From NCBI RefSeq assembly GCF_040219635.1, contig NZ_JAVJSC010000008.1:29294-93293 (forward strand): 64,000 nucleotides of DNA, read 5' to 3'. Shown here piece after piece: positions 9,079 through 18,134 of this stretch. The stretch's first letter is position 1. The number at the start of each line of letters is the position of its first letter. Under the pieces are notes generated by a model. The model did no database searches. It was not told where the DNA came from and saw only the letters and a list, made by a program, of their open reading frames with translations. Position numbers and translations under genes: made by a program. This DNA is from Pyruvatibacter sp. GTDB lineage: Bacteria; Pseudomonadota; Alphaproteobacteria; CGMCC-115125.

Positions 9079-9477
9079 ATGATGGAGCATATTGACCCGG
9101 AAGCCGATGCCTACGAACCTGGCTTCGAGATGAAGCCCAGGGCATCGCTCAACGCGGAAGCCGAAACCACGCGCACCTTCAAGCGCGTGCTGTACTCCAT
9201 GCTGTTTGGCTTTGTCATTCTGGCGCTGTTTCACTCAGCGTCGCTGGTGACCTATGTGCGCGGTCTGCCGATCGGGCCGGTGGAAGACACGGTGATTGCC
9301 GTTAGTGAAGCCTGGCACGAGCAGATGCAGCGCAACGGCCTGACCGAGCTGTTCACGCTGATGGATGAGCGGATGCAGGCATTGCACGACGCCACATGGA
9401 ACGATGTGGACGCGGTGCTTGATGGTCGCGCCGGTGCTGATGCGCCGGATGATTTGCGCGGAGGGGTGGCGGAGTAG
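9079..9477 (+). CDS. small single-span membrane protein of the MBOAT cluster
   Basis: A 132-residue protein starting 12 bases after the MBOAT stop. It has an acidic N-terminus, one transmembrane segment (about residues 38-60, with LFGFVILALF) and a C-terminal soluble part of about 70 residues ending in an acidic/Gly segment. No enzymatic motif is visible. Its topology (cytoplasmic N-terminus, periplasmic tail) and position suggest an accessory or scaffold subunit of the acylation complex. I do not recognise the family. Confidence 0.6.
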   Translation: MMEHIDPEADAYEPGFEMKPRASLNAEAETTRTFKRVLYSMLFGFVILALFHSASLVTYVRGLPIGPVEDTVIAVSEAWHEQMQRNGLTELFTLMDERMQALHDATWNDVDAVLDGRAGADAPDDLRGGVAE

Positions 9478-9555
9478 GCTGCCACTAGGAACGGCGCTGC
9501 GTTGGTTGCGCTGAACGGAGCACGGGCAGGTGTTTCCACTTTAATGTTTATGCCT

Positions 9556-9636
9556 TTCCGCGACTTGATCGCGGAACCCAGGGCGACATTGCGAGGCTTG
9601 TCCGGGTAGCCCTGGACCCCGGATCAAGTCCGGGGT
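9556..9636. repeat. pair of REP-like palindromes in opposite orientation
   Basis: Two palindromes lie about 40 bases apart: 9556-9576 (8-bp arms TTCCGCGA/TCGCGGAA around CTTGA) and 9616-9636 (8-bp arms ACCCCGGA/TCCGGGGT around TCAAG). The cores are inverted relative to each other. Such GATCAAG-cored intergenic palindromes are common in alphaproteobacteria. They sit between convergent genes (the 132-residue membrane protein and gltD) and could act as a terminator for both. Confidence 0.75.
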
Positions 9637-9661
9637 GCAAAGTCTTGAGTTTCAGTCATAC

Positions 9662-11089
9662 CTACCGTGGCAGCGTGGTTTCACCCATCAGGAACTTGTC
9701 CACCGTGTGAGCGCACTGGCGGCCTTCACGGATCGCCCAGACGACCAGAGACTGGCCGCGGCGCATGTCGCCGCAGGCGAACAGTTTGTCCACGGAGGAT
9801 TTGTAGCTGTCTTCGCCTTCGGTGTCGGCCTTGATGTTGCCGCGCTGATCCAGCTCCGGGTTCAGGGCTTCAATCATGCCCTCATGCACGGGGCTGACGA
9901 AACCCATGGCGAGCAGCACAAGATCCGCCTTGATTTCAAACTCTGAGCCTTCGATGGGCTGCATCTTGTCGTCCACGCGGGTGCAGATAAGGCCCGTTAC
10001 CTTGCCGTCTTCGCCGACAAACTTTTTGGTCATCACGGCAAAGTCACGGTCAGCGCCTTCTGCCTGACTGGACGATGTGCGGAACTTCATCGGCCAGTGC
10101 GGCCAGGTCATCAGCTTGTCTTCTTTTTCAGGCGGCTGCGGCATGATCTCGATTTGCGTTACCGACACAGCGCCCTGACGGAATGATGTGCCGATGCAGT
10201 CGGAGCCGGTGTCGCCACCGCCGATCACCACCACACGCTTGCCCCCGGCCAGAATGGGGGCCGCATTGCCCAGATGCTCGTCGCCGACGCGGCGGTTTTG
10301 CTGCGGCAGAAACTCCATCGCAAAGTGAACGCCATCCAGGTCACGGCCTTCAATCGGCAGGTCGCGGGGCTTTTCCGCGCCACCGGCAAGTGCCACGGCA
10401 TCAAACTGGGCCATCAGGTCGTCGGCGGTCATATCAACGCCAATATGCACGCCGGTTCTAAGCGTCACTCCTTCGGCGGTCATCTGCTCGATGCGGCGGT
10501 CGATGACGTGCTTTTCCATTTTGAAATCAGGAATGCCGTAACGCAGCAGGCCCCCTGCCTTCTGGTTTTTTTCAAACAGCGTCACGTCGTGACCCGCGCG
10601 GGCCAACTGCTGCGCGCACGCCATGCCTGCCGGGCCGGACCCGACGACGGCAACTTTTTTGCCGGTCTTGTGAGCGGGGATCTGTGGCTCAATCCAGCCG
10701 TCTTCAATGGCACGGTCCGCGATGGCGCACTCAATTGATTTGATTGTGACAGGTTTGTCGATGAGGTTGAGCGTACAGGCAGCCTCGCATGGCGCAGGGC
10801 AGATGCGGCCGGTCACTTCGGGAAAATTGTTGGTGGAATGCAGGTTGCGTGCTGCTTCCTCCCAATCGTCCGAATACACCAGATCATTCCAGTCGGGGAT
10901 CTGGTTGTTGACCGGGCAGCCGTTGTGACAATAGGGGATGCCGCAATCCATGCAGCGGGCGGCCTGGCTTTTGACGCCCTCTTCGGACATCGGAATCACG
11001 AACTCGCGGAAGTGGCGCACGCGGTCTGAGGCCGGTGCTTCCGTGCGGTCCTGACGGTCGATTTCCATGAAGCCGGTGACTTTACCCAT
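9662..11089 (-). CDS. gltD: glutamate synthase small (beta) subunit
   Basis: The NADPH-dependent glutamate synthase small subunit, 475 residues. It transfers electrons from NADPH through FAD and Fe-S clusters to the large subunit. The N-terminal Cys cluster CMDCGIPYCHNGCP (about residues 40-55) and a second set CPAPCEAACTL are the Fe-S ligands. The FAD-binding motif VVGSGPAGMACA lies near residue 148 and the NADPH-binding motif VVIGGGDTGSDCIG near residue 285. The length is usual. It follows gltB by 70 bases on the same strand, so the two are co-transcribed in the order gltB-gltD and together make glutamate from glutamine and 2-oxoglutarate. Confidence 0.96.
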   Translation of the reverse strand: MGKVTGFMEIDRQDRTEAPASDRVRHFREFVIPMSEEGVKSQAARCMDCGIPYCHNGCPVNNQIPDWNDLVYSDDWEEAARNLHSTNNFPEVTGRICPAPCEAACTLNLIDKPVTIKSIECAIADRAIEDGWIEPQIPAHKTGKKVAVVGSGPAGMACAQQLARAGHDVTLFEKNQKAGGLLRYGIPDFKMEKHVIDRRIEQMTAEGVTLRTGVHIGVDMTADDLMAQFDAVALAGGAEKPRDLPIEGRDLDGVHFAMEFLPQQNRRVGDEHLGNAAPILAGGKRVVVIGGGDTGSDCIGTSFRQGAVSVTQIEIMPQPPEKEDKLMTWPHWPMKFRTSSSQAEGADRDFAVMTKKFVGEDGKVTGLICTRVDDKMQPIEGSEFEIKADLVLLAMGFVSPVHEGMIEALNPELDQRGNIKADTEGEDSYKSSVDKLFACGDMRRGQSLVVWAIREGRQCAHTVDKFLMGETTLPR

Positions 11090-11159
11090 CTGGCTTACCC
11101 TTTGTGCTCAAACATCTGTGTTCAAATATCTTCGGTGATGCTGGTTCGTGACGGTGTGG

Positions 11160-14100
11160 CTATTCGCCTGCCGCCTTGAACGGTGTTGCATCGTTTTCGT
11201 TGACAGCCTTCATTTCTTCCAGCGCGCGGCGATAGTCCACCGGCATCACCTTCACAAACTTCGGCAGATAGGTATCCCACGCGTCCAAAATCATTTTGGC
11301 GCGGGCAGAGCCCGTGTAGTGGGCGTGGTTCTCAATGAGCTGACGCAGACGTTCAGCGTCAAAGCGCGTCATGTCGGTCATCACGTCCACACGGCCATGA
11401 GTCTCAAGGTCACCGCCCTGGTGGCCGCGCCGTTCCATGGCATCGTCCTCGGCGGGAATGTGCTCAAGCTCAACCATCGAGAGGTTGCAGCGGCGCTCAA
11501 AGTCGCCCGCCTCATCCAGCACATAGGCAATGCCGCCTGACATGCCGGCGGCAAAGTTGCGGCCGGTTTCGCCCAGCACCACCACAACGCCGCCGGTCAT
11601 GTATTCGCAGCAATGGTCGCCTGAGCCTTCCACCACGGCGATCGCGCCGGAGTTGCGCACAGCAAATCGCTCACCCGCAACGCCGCGGAAATAGCATTCC
11701 CCGGTGATGGCACCATACAGCACCGTGTTGCCGACGATGATGCTCTTTTCAGGCACCACTTTTGCGGTTTCATGCGGATAGATGACAATGCGACCGCCAG
11801 ACAGGCCCTTGCCCACATAGTCGTTGGCTTCACCGGCCAGCTCAAACGTCACGCCGTGGGCCAGCCATGCGCCGAAGCTCTGGCCTGCGGTGCCGGTAAG
11901 TTTTACCGATATCGTGTCTTCGGGCAGACCTTTGTGGCCATAGCGCCTGGCGACTTCGCCCGACAGCATGGCACCGGCGGTGCGGTTCTGCGAGTTGATG
12001 GTGGTCTCGATCTTTACCGGTGAGCGGTCGGCGAGCGCAGGCTGCGCCTCGTCAATCAGCTTGCGGTCAAGAATGTCCGTGATCGGATGTTTTTGCGCTT
12101 CAACGTGGCGAATAGCCACGCCGGGCACGTCTTCAGGCCGCTGGAACAGGCGCGAGACATCAAGCCCCTGCGCCTTCCAGTGGTTCAGCGCTCTGGTCTG
12201 GTCGAGGGCATCCATCAGGCCGATCATGTCTTCAAGTTTGGTGAAGCCCATCTCGGCCATGATGGCGCGCAGTTCTTCGGCCACATAGAAGAAGTAATTC
12301 ACCACGTGCTCGGGCAGGCCGACGAAACGCTTGCGCAGAACCGGGTCCTGCGTGGCAACGCCCACAGGGCAGGTGTTGAGGTGACACTTGCGCATCATGA
12401 TGCAGCCTGCGGCAATCAGCGGTGCGGTCGAAAAGCCAAACTCGTCCGCGCCCAGCAACGCACCGATGGCAACGTCGCGTCCGGTGCGCAGGCCACCATC
12501 CACCTGCACGGCAATACGGCCGCGCAGGCCGTTGGCCACCAGTGTCTGATGGGTTTCGGCAAGGCCGATTTCCCATGGCGAGCCGGCGTGCTTGATGGAG
12601 GTGAGGGGTGACGCCCCGGTGCCGCCTTCGTAGCCCGAAATCGTCACGTGATCGGCGCGTGCCTTGGACACACCTGCGGCCACCGTGCCGACGCCCACTT
12701 CCGATACCAGCTTTACCGATACCCAGGCATCCGGATTGACGTTTTTCAGGTCAAAAATGAGCTGCGCCAGATCTTCAATGGAATAGATGTCGTGGTGCGG
12801 CGGCGGCGAAATCAGGCCCACGCCGGGCGTTGAGTAGCGCACCTTGGCAATGACCGCGTCCACTTTGTGGCCGGGCAACTGGCCGCCTTCGCCGGGCTTG
12901 GCCCCCTGCGCCATCTTAATCTGGATCATGTCGGCGTTGACGAGATATTCCGCCGTCACGCCAAAGCGGCCTGAGGCCACCTGCTTGATGGCTGAGCGCA
13001 TCGAGTCGCCATTGGCGAGCGGTGTGAACCGGTCCACTTCCTCGCCGCCCTCGCCGGTGTTGGACTTGCCGCCGATGCGGTTCATCGCCATGGCCAGCGT
13101 GGTGTGCGCCTCACGGCTGATCGAGCCGAACGACATGGCCCCGGTGGCAAAACGCTTGACGATATCTTTTGCGGGCTCGACGTCATCAATGGACACCGGC
13201 GCGCGGCCAAGTTCTTCCGCAGACTTCAAGCGGAACAGGCCGCGAATGGTCATCAGGCGCTTGGTCTGATCGTTGATCGACTTTGCAAACGCGTTGTACT
13301 TGTCCTGGCTGTTGCCACGCACCGCGTGTTGCAGGTCGGCCACCGTGTCTGCGGTCCACATGTGTTCTTCGCCGCGTACGCGCTGCATGTATTCGCCGCC
13401 TACGGTAAGGGCTGTTTTCAGCACCGGGTCGGTAGAGAACGTGCGGTGGTGACGGCGCACGGTTTCTTCCGCCACTTCGGCAAGCCCCACACCTTCAATG
13501 GTGGTGGCTGTGCCGTAGAAGTAGTCGTGCACGAACTGCGACGACAAACCAACGGCGTCAAAAATCTGTGCCCCGCAATAGGACTGATAGGTGGAGATGC
13601 CCATCTTGGACATCACCTTCAAAATACCTTTGTCGATGGCCTTGATGTAGCGCGACTTGATGGTGGCATCGTCAAGGTCTTCATCCAGCATGGACTTGCC
13701 GGCGACCAGCGTTTCGAACGCCAGATACGGGTTGATGGCTTCCGCGCCATAGCCTGCGAGCGCACAGAAGTGATGCACCTCGCGGGCTTCGCCGGTTTCC
13801 ACCACAAGGCCCACGCGGGTGCGCAGCTTGCGGCGGATCAGGTGATGATGCACAGCGGAAGTTGCCAGCAGCGACGGGATAGCCACCCGGTCTTCGCTCA
13901 GCAGCCTGTCGGACAGGATGATGATGTTGAAGCCTTCGGTGACGGCGCGTTCAGCACGCTCGCACAGCGCGTCCAGCGCGGGCTTCATGCCGGATGCGCC
14001 GCGGTCTGCAGCGAAAGTCGTGTCCAGCGTCTTGGTCTGGAAATGATTGTCGGCGATGTCACCGATGGCGCGGATTTTTTCCAGATCCTCATTCGACAGG

Positions 14101-15851
14101 ATCGGCTGGCGCACTTCCAGGCGGCGCAGATCGCCCTGGCTGTGCAGGTCCAGCAGGTTGGGGCGCGGGCCGATGAACGAGACGAGGCTCATCACCAGTT
14201 CTTCGCGGATCGGGTCAATCGGCGGGTTGGTGACCTGGGCAAAGTTTTGCTGGAAATAGGCAAACAAGGACTTTGACTGGTTCGACAGCACTGCGATGGG
14301 CGTATCCGTGCCCATTGAGCCGATGGCTTCTTGGCCTGTGGCGGCCATGGGCGCCATCAACATGCGCACGTCTTCCTGGGTGTAGCCGAACGCCTGCTGA
14401 CGCTTGAGCAGTGGCACGTTGGGCTGGGGCGGGTTGCCGCCGATGTCGGGCAGCTCTTCAACCGCGATCTGCGCTTTGTCCAGCCATTCCTGATACGGCT
14501 CGAGGGCGGCAAGCTTGGCCTTGTTTTCCTCATCGGAAATGATGCGGCCTTCTTCAAGGTCGATGAGCAGCATCTTGCCGGGCTGCAGCCGCCATTTTTC
14601 AACGATACGGTCTTCCGGATACGGAAGAACGCCCATTTCAGATGCCAAAATCACGTGGTCGTCGTCGGTGACGAAATAGCGCGCCGGGCGCAGGCCGTTA
14701 CGGTCCAGCGTGGCGCCGATCTGGCGACCGTCGGTGAACGCCATAGCGGCGGGGCCATCCCATGGTTCCATCAGGGCAGCGTGATGCTCGTAGAAGGCGC
14801 GCCGTGCCGGGTCCATCAGCTCATGCCCGGCCCATGCTTCAGGGATCATCATCATCATGGCGTGCGACAGCGAGTAGCCGCCCATCACAAGCAGCTCCAA
14901 CGCGTTGTCGAAGCACGCTGAGTCCGACTGGCCCTCAACAATCAGGGGCCAGATTTTTTCAACGTCCGCACCCAGAACATCGGACGCCATGGAGCCCTGA
15001 CGGGCTGCCATCCAGTTGACGTTGCCGCGCAACGTGTTGATCTCGCCATTGTGGCAGATCATCCGGAACGGCTGGGCGAGGCTCCAGGTGGGAAAGGTGT
15101 TGGTGGAAAAGCGCTGATGCACCAGCGCCAGCGCTGACACCATGCGATCGTCATGCAGATCCAGATAGTATTTGCCTACCTGGTCGGACATCAACATGCC
15201 CTTGTAGTTGAGCACACGAGACGACATGGAGGTGATGTAGGTGTCTGCCGCGCTGGTAACGTCTTCTTCCAGCAGCGAGTTCCAGATCTGCTTGCGGATA
15301 ACAAACAGCTTGCGCTCGAACGCGTCCTGATCAGCACAGTTTTCGCCGCGCTGAATGAACAACTGCTTGTGATACGGCTCGGTGGGAATAACTGAATAGC
15401 CAAGGTCACGGTTGTCCACCGGCACATCGCGCCAGCCCAGAACCGTCTGGCCTTCAGCGGCAACCACCTGTTCGGCACGCTGTATCGCGTGGGCACGCCG
15501 GTCATCTTCCTGCGGCAGGAAGAAGTGCCCCACGGCGTAGTTGCCCTCCGCTGGAAGCGTGAAGCCAAGTTCGCCGGTGACAGCGCGCAGGAACGCATCG
15601 GGCATCTGAATGAGAATGCCGGCCCCGTCGCCAGCCTTGGGGTCAGCGCCCACAGCGCCGCGGTGTTCAAGGTTGCACAGAATTGACAGACCATCCTGCA
15701 CGGTCTTGTGGGTTTTGATGTTCTTGATATTGGCGACAAAGCCGATGCCGCAGGCATCTTTTTCGTTGCGCGGGTCGTACAGACCCTTGGGCGCGGGCAT
15801 ACCTGCGGGGCGGAAACCGGGCCGGAACTTTTCATCCTGTGACTTCGTCAT
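11160..15851 (-). CDS. gltB: glutamate synthase large (alpha) subunit
   Basis: The large subunit of NADPH glutamate synthase, 1563 residues from the chosen start. A short propeptide precedes the N-terminal nucleophile Cys (CGIGFV, about residue 34) of the class II glutaminase domain. A central domain, the FMN-binding synthase domain (GEGGEEVDRF, GAKPGEGGQLPG, GGTGASP) and the GXGXG beta-helix (GLSGGRIVIYP, GVAGERFAVRNSG) follow. The start ATG 15851 is preferred over 15875 because GAAGAGG lies 8-9 bases upstream of it; the frame itself continues to 16142 without coding character. The 3Fe-4S ligands are in CHLNTCPVGVATQ. It forms an operon with gltD. Confidence 0.96.
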   Translation of the reverse strand: MTKSQDEKFRPGFRPAGMPAPKGLYDPRNEKDACGIGFVANIKNIKTHKTVQDGLSILCNLEHRGAVGADPKAGDGAGILIQMPDAFLRAVTGELGFTLPAEGNYAVGHFFLPQEDDRRAHAIQRAEQVVAAEGQTVLGWRDVPVDNRDLGYSVIPTEPYHKQLFIQRGENCADQDAFERKLFVIRKQIWNSLLEEDVTSAADTYITSMSSRVLNYKGMLMSDQVGKYYLDLHDDRMVSALALVHQRFSTNTFPTWSLAQPFRMICHNGEINTLRGNVNWMAARQGSMASDVLGADVEKIWPLIVEGQSDSACFDNALELLVMGGYSLSHAMMMMIPEAWAGHELMDPARRAFYEHHAALMEPWDGPAAMAFTDGRQIGATLDRNGLRPARYFVTDDDHVILASEMGVLPYPEDRIVEKWRLQPGKMLLIDLEEGRIISDEENKAKLAALEPYQEWLDKAQIAVEELPDIGGNPPQPNVPLLKRQQAFGYTQEDVRMLMAPMAATGQEAIGSMGTDTPIAVLSNQSKSLFAYFQQNFAQVTNPPIDPIREELVMSLVSFIGPRPNLLDLHSQGDLRRLEVRQPILSNEDLEKIRAIGDIADNHFQTKTLDTTFAADRGASGMKPALDALCERAERAVTEGFNIIILSDRLLSEDRVAIPSLLATSAVHHHLIRRKLRTRVGLVVETGEAREVHHFCALAGYGAEAINPYLAFETLVAGKSMLDEDLDDATIKSRYIKAIDKGILKVMSKMGISTYQSYCGAQIFDAVGLSSQFVHDYFYGTATTIEGVGLAEVAEETVRRHHRTFSTDPVLKTALTVGGEYMQRVRGEEHMWTADTVADLQHAVRGNSQDKYNAFAKSINDQTKRLMTIRGLFRLKSAEELGRAPVSIDDVEPAKDIVKRFATGAMSFGSISREAHTTLAMAMNRIGGKSNTGEGGEEVDRFTPLANGDSMRSAIKQVASGRFGVTAEYLVNADMIQIKMAQGAKPGEGGQLPGHKVDAVIAKVRYSTPGVGLISPPPHHDIYSIEDLAQLIFDLKNVNPDAWVSVKLVSEVGVGTVAAGVSKARADHVTISGYEGGTGASPLTSIKHAGSPWEIGLAETHQTLVANGLRGRIAVQVDGGLRTGRDVAIGALLGADEFGFSTAPLIAAGCIMMRKCHLNTCPVGVATQDPVLRKRFVGLPEHVVNYFFYVAEELRAIMAEMGFTKLEDMIGLMDALDQTRALNHWKAQGLDVSRLFQRPEDVPGVAIRHVEAQKHPITDILDRKLIDEAQPALADRSPVKIETTINSQNRTAGAMLSGEVARRYGHKGLPEDTISVKLTGTAGQSFGAWLAHGVTFELAGEANDYVGKGLSGGRIVIYPHETAKVVPEKSIIVGNTVLYGAITGECYFRGVAGERFAVRNSGAIAVVEGSGDHCCEYMTGGVVVVLGETGRNFAAGMSGGIAYVLDEAGDFERRCNLSMVELEHIPAEDDAMERRGHQGGDLETHGRVDVMTDMTRFDAERLRQLIENHAHYTGSARAKMILDAWDTYLPKFVKVMPVDYRRALEEMKAVNENDATPFKAAGE

Positions 15852-16800
15852 GCCGCCAACCTCTTCAAAATCCATATCTTCACATCCGTGTCTCAGGGCC
15901 GCTTTGGGGGCGTGCCTGTGACGCAAAACAAACCAGTTGCGGGCACTCATGTTCCCCTTCATGTCGGGGTATCTAGCGCCGTCGGGCAATCGCGCAACCG
16001 GCAAGCGTCCCCCGGTCGGCCCGTCATCTCCCGAAGCGCGCGCCCACACATGGGTGGCGCCGGAAGAGGACGCGGGTCGGCAGGAATGCCGCCTTGTCGC
16101 GAATTGACCTTGAACCCTCGCTTGGTGCCGCGCTGCCATCATGCTGGCCGGCTCCGGTCACAAGGGCCTTTTGCCTTGTCGGGCGGGTGCTGCCTGATGA
16201 GCAACCCAGCTTTTTCGCCCGAATGCTGCTGCCCTGCCTGATACACGGCCGGGTCTGCATCACGGCTGGATAGTGCCAGAGAGGGGCGGGATGAATCAAG
16301 GTCAGGAATAGTGACCTTTTTTGTCGCGGGCTTTGCCGTGGCCACCTGTAAAAACGGCTGTTTTCCGGCACAAATTGTGGCGGCTAAACTGTTCACGCTC
16401 ATTCACACGGGTTTGAAGGCACTGGCGCGCCTTGTGAATTCACCTTTTGAAACGCTTTGGGCACTGTTGGCGAGTCGCAAGGGTGCCTGCCCGCCGGTGG
16501 TGTCCCCCGCCGCGTTTGTCCGGGGGGCGGGCACTTCTTGCGCGTTTTTTCCTCTCCTTGAAGTCGGAAAAGCCCGTTTGAGCCCGGCTGTGCCCGGCAT
16601 GCTGCGCCGGTGCCTGCGGCCAGCATCACGGTCGCTCGCGCTTTTATCACACGGCCTCACAGTCGTTTGAGGCGGCGCGACGGCATCGTGAGTTTCTTTT
16701 TTTGAGTGCGGACACGAGGTTGAGGGGGCGGCGGAGACGCACTTCGCCCAACCAACCAACGTCTTCTTCTTATTCACTGTTCAACAAGGAAACGGATCCC
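15852..16800. other. large intergenic region between gltB and the bufferin operon
   Basis: About 950 bases separate divergent genes. It must hold both promoters. Visible structure: an imperfect GC-rich inverted repeat (about 16483-16532, GTGCCTGCCCGCC with GGGGCGGGCAC) and a 6-bp hairpin GCCTCA/TGAGGC (16654-16673). Short frames cover it but lack domains or plausible translation starts. No tRNA or known riboswitch was recognised. The length is unusual for this otherwise compact window. Confidence 0.5.
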
Positions 16801-17097
16801 ATGAAAAACGCTTCAACAACCGCTTTCGCCGTCGCCGGTGCTCTTTCAGCCGCTGTCACAATGGGCGCGCTTGCCGCTTCTCCTGCTGCCGCTGCCGACA
16901 TGGAAAAATGCTACGGCGTGTCGCTTGCCGGTGAAAATGATTGTGCTGCCGGTGCAGGCACATCGTGTCAGGGCACATCCACCATTGATTACCAGTCCAA
17001 CGCCTGGACGCTGGTTCCTGCAGGCACCTGCGAAACCATTGAAACGCCAAATGGCACAGGCAGCCTTGAAGCCAGCGACGTCAACGTACCTGCGTAA
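16801..17097 (+). CDS. bufA1: bufferin precursor, DUF2282 family (BufA1-type)
   Basis: A 98-residue secreted RiPP precursor of the DUF2282/bufferin family. A Sec-type signal peptide covers about residues 1-32 (ending SPAAAA). The mature part carries four Cys at residues 37, 48, 56 and 77, in the family context KCYGVSLAG-NDCAAGAGTSC and GTCETI. In characterised bufferins, Cys residues are oxidised by the MNIO enzyme to thiooxazoles and the exported peptide binds copper, buffering the periplasm. The start ATG 16801 has AAGGAA upstream. The longer frame from 16702 is rejected because it would displace the signal peptide. The modifying enzyme begins 24 bases downstream. Family and role are well supported by context; copper binding by this protein is inferred. 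Confidence 0.92.
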   Translation: MKNASTTAFAVAGALSAAVTMGALAASPAAAADMEKCYGVSLAGENDCAAGAGTSCQGTSTIDYQSNAWTLVPAGTCETIETPNGTGSLEASDVNVPA

Positions 17098-17120
17098 CAC
17101 AGACCCCTCTTACGCGAGAC

Positions 17121-18134
17121 ATGTCCCGAATGACCTGTTCCCCTCACATACTTCCTGCTGGTGCGCAGCTGTTTCGCGCCTCCGCCCCGCCGTATGCCCC
17201 CGCGCGTGCACAGGGTGGGACGGGAGAGGTTCCTCAAGGGTCATTCGGGCATGCCGCAGGCGGGCATACCAGGAATGTGCATGAAGCGGTGGCAGGCGTG
17301 TCACTGAAGCCGCAGCATTATCAGGAAATTTTGAGCACTGATGATGCAGTGCCGGGCGTCGATTTTTTTGAGGTCCATGCAGAAAACTATTTTGGGGCCG
17401 GAGGTGCGCCGCATCGCTATCTCAGCGCTATTGCAGACCGTATGCCGCTTTCCATTCATGGCATTGGCCTGTCGCTGGGTGGTGCCTCGCCGCTGAACCA
17501 ACATCACCTTGAAAACCTGCGTGCGTTGCTAGAGCGCTATCAGCCTATGCTGGTGTCCGAACATCTGGCGTGGTGCGAAAATGGCGGTGCCTATTTCAAC
17601 GACCTTTTGCCTGTCGCGCTCACCCATGAAGCGCTGGCGATTGCCATTGACCATGTGCACCAGACCCAGGACGTGCTTGGTCGGCAGATACTGGTCGAGA
17701 ACCCCTCCAGTTATCTGGCGTTTGCGGACAGCAAAATTGCGGAGCCGGAGTTTTTAAGTGTGCTTGCGCAACGCACCGGATGCGGGCTGTTGCTCGACGT
17801 CAACAATGTTGCTGTCAGTGCACATAATCTGGGCACAGACCCTTACGCCTATCTTGACGCATTTGATGTGGCATTGGTCGGCGAGATTCATATTGCAGGC
17901 CACAGTGTGGATGTGCGCGGAACAACGCCGCTGCGCATTGACGATCATGGCAGTCCGCCTACGGATGAAGTCTGGGCGTTGTATGCGCATGTGATTGAAC
18001 GCGCTGGTGCGCGCCCAACCCTGCTTGAGTGGGACACGGATGTGCCGCCACTGAGTGAGCTTGCAAGCGAGGCGCGCAGGGCACGCGACACTATGCACGC
18101 GGTAGTGGCAGATGCTGTTGAAGAGCGTGTGTGA
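17121..18134 (+). CDS. bufB: MNIO enzyme, DUF692/MbnB-like, bufferin maturase
   Basis: A multinuclear non-heme iron-dependent oxidative enzyme (DUF692), related to MbnB of methanobactin biosynthesis. The TIM-barrel landmarks are FFEVHAENYFG, LSIHGIGLSLGG, LVSEHLAW, ILVENPSSYL, LLLDVNNVAVSAHN, GEIHIAGH and LLEWDTD, which together carry the His/Asp/Glu iron ligands. The family core begins at AGVSLKPQHY, about residue 58, so translation from 17121 adds an unusual extension of about 55 residues. A GTG at 17277 is an alternative start. It is predicted to convert BufA1 cysteines before export. The stop overlaps the start of the next gene (TGATG), indicating translational coupling. Confidence 0.93.
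   Translation: MSRMTCSPHILPAGAQLFRASAPPYAPARAQGGTGEVPQGSFGHAAGGHTRNVHEAVAGVSLKPQHYQEILSTDDAVPGVDFFEVHAENYFGAGGAPHRYLSAIADRMPLSIHGIGLSLGGASPLNQHHLENLRALLERYQPMLVSEHLAWCENGGAYFNDLLPVALTHEALAIAIDHVHQTQDVLGRQILVENPSSYLAFADSKIAEPEFLSVLAQRTGCGLLLDVNNVAVSAHNLGTDPYAYLDAFDVALVGEIHIAGHSVDVRGTTPLRIDDHGSPPTDEVWALYAHVIERAGARPTLLEWDTDVPPLSELASEARRARDTMHAVVADAVEERV

Noticed and set aside
13104..14276. 390-residue plus-strand frame
   Set aside because: Antisense to gltB and without domain features or a ribosome-binding site.
16311..16670. 119-residue plus-strand frame in the gltB-bufA1 gap
   Set aside because: No ribosome-binding site, domain or signal peptide of normal form, and it overlaps the hairpin region.
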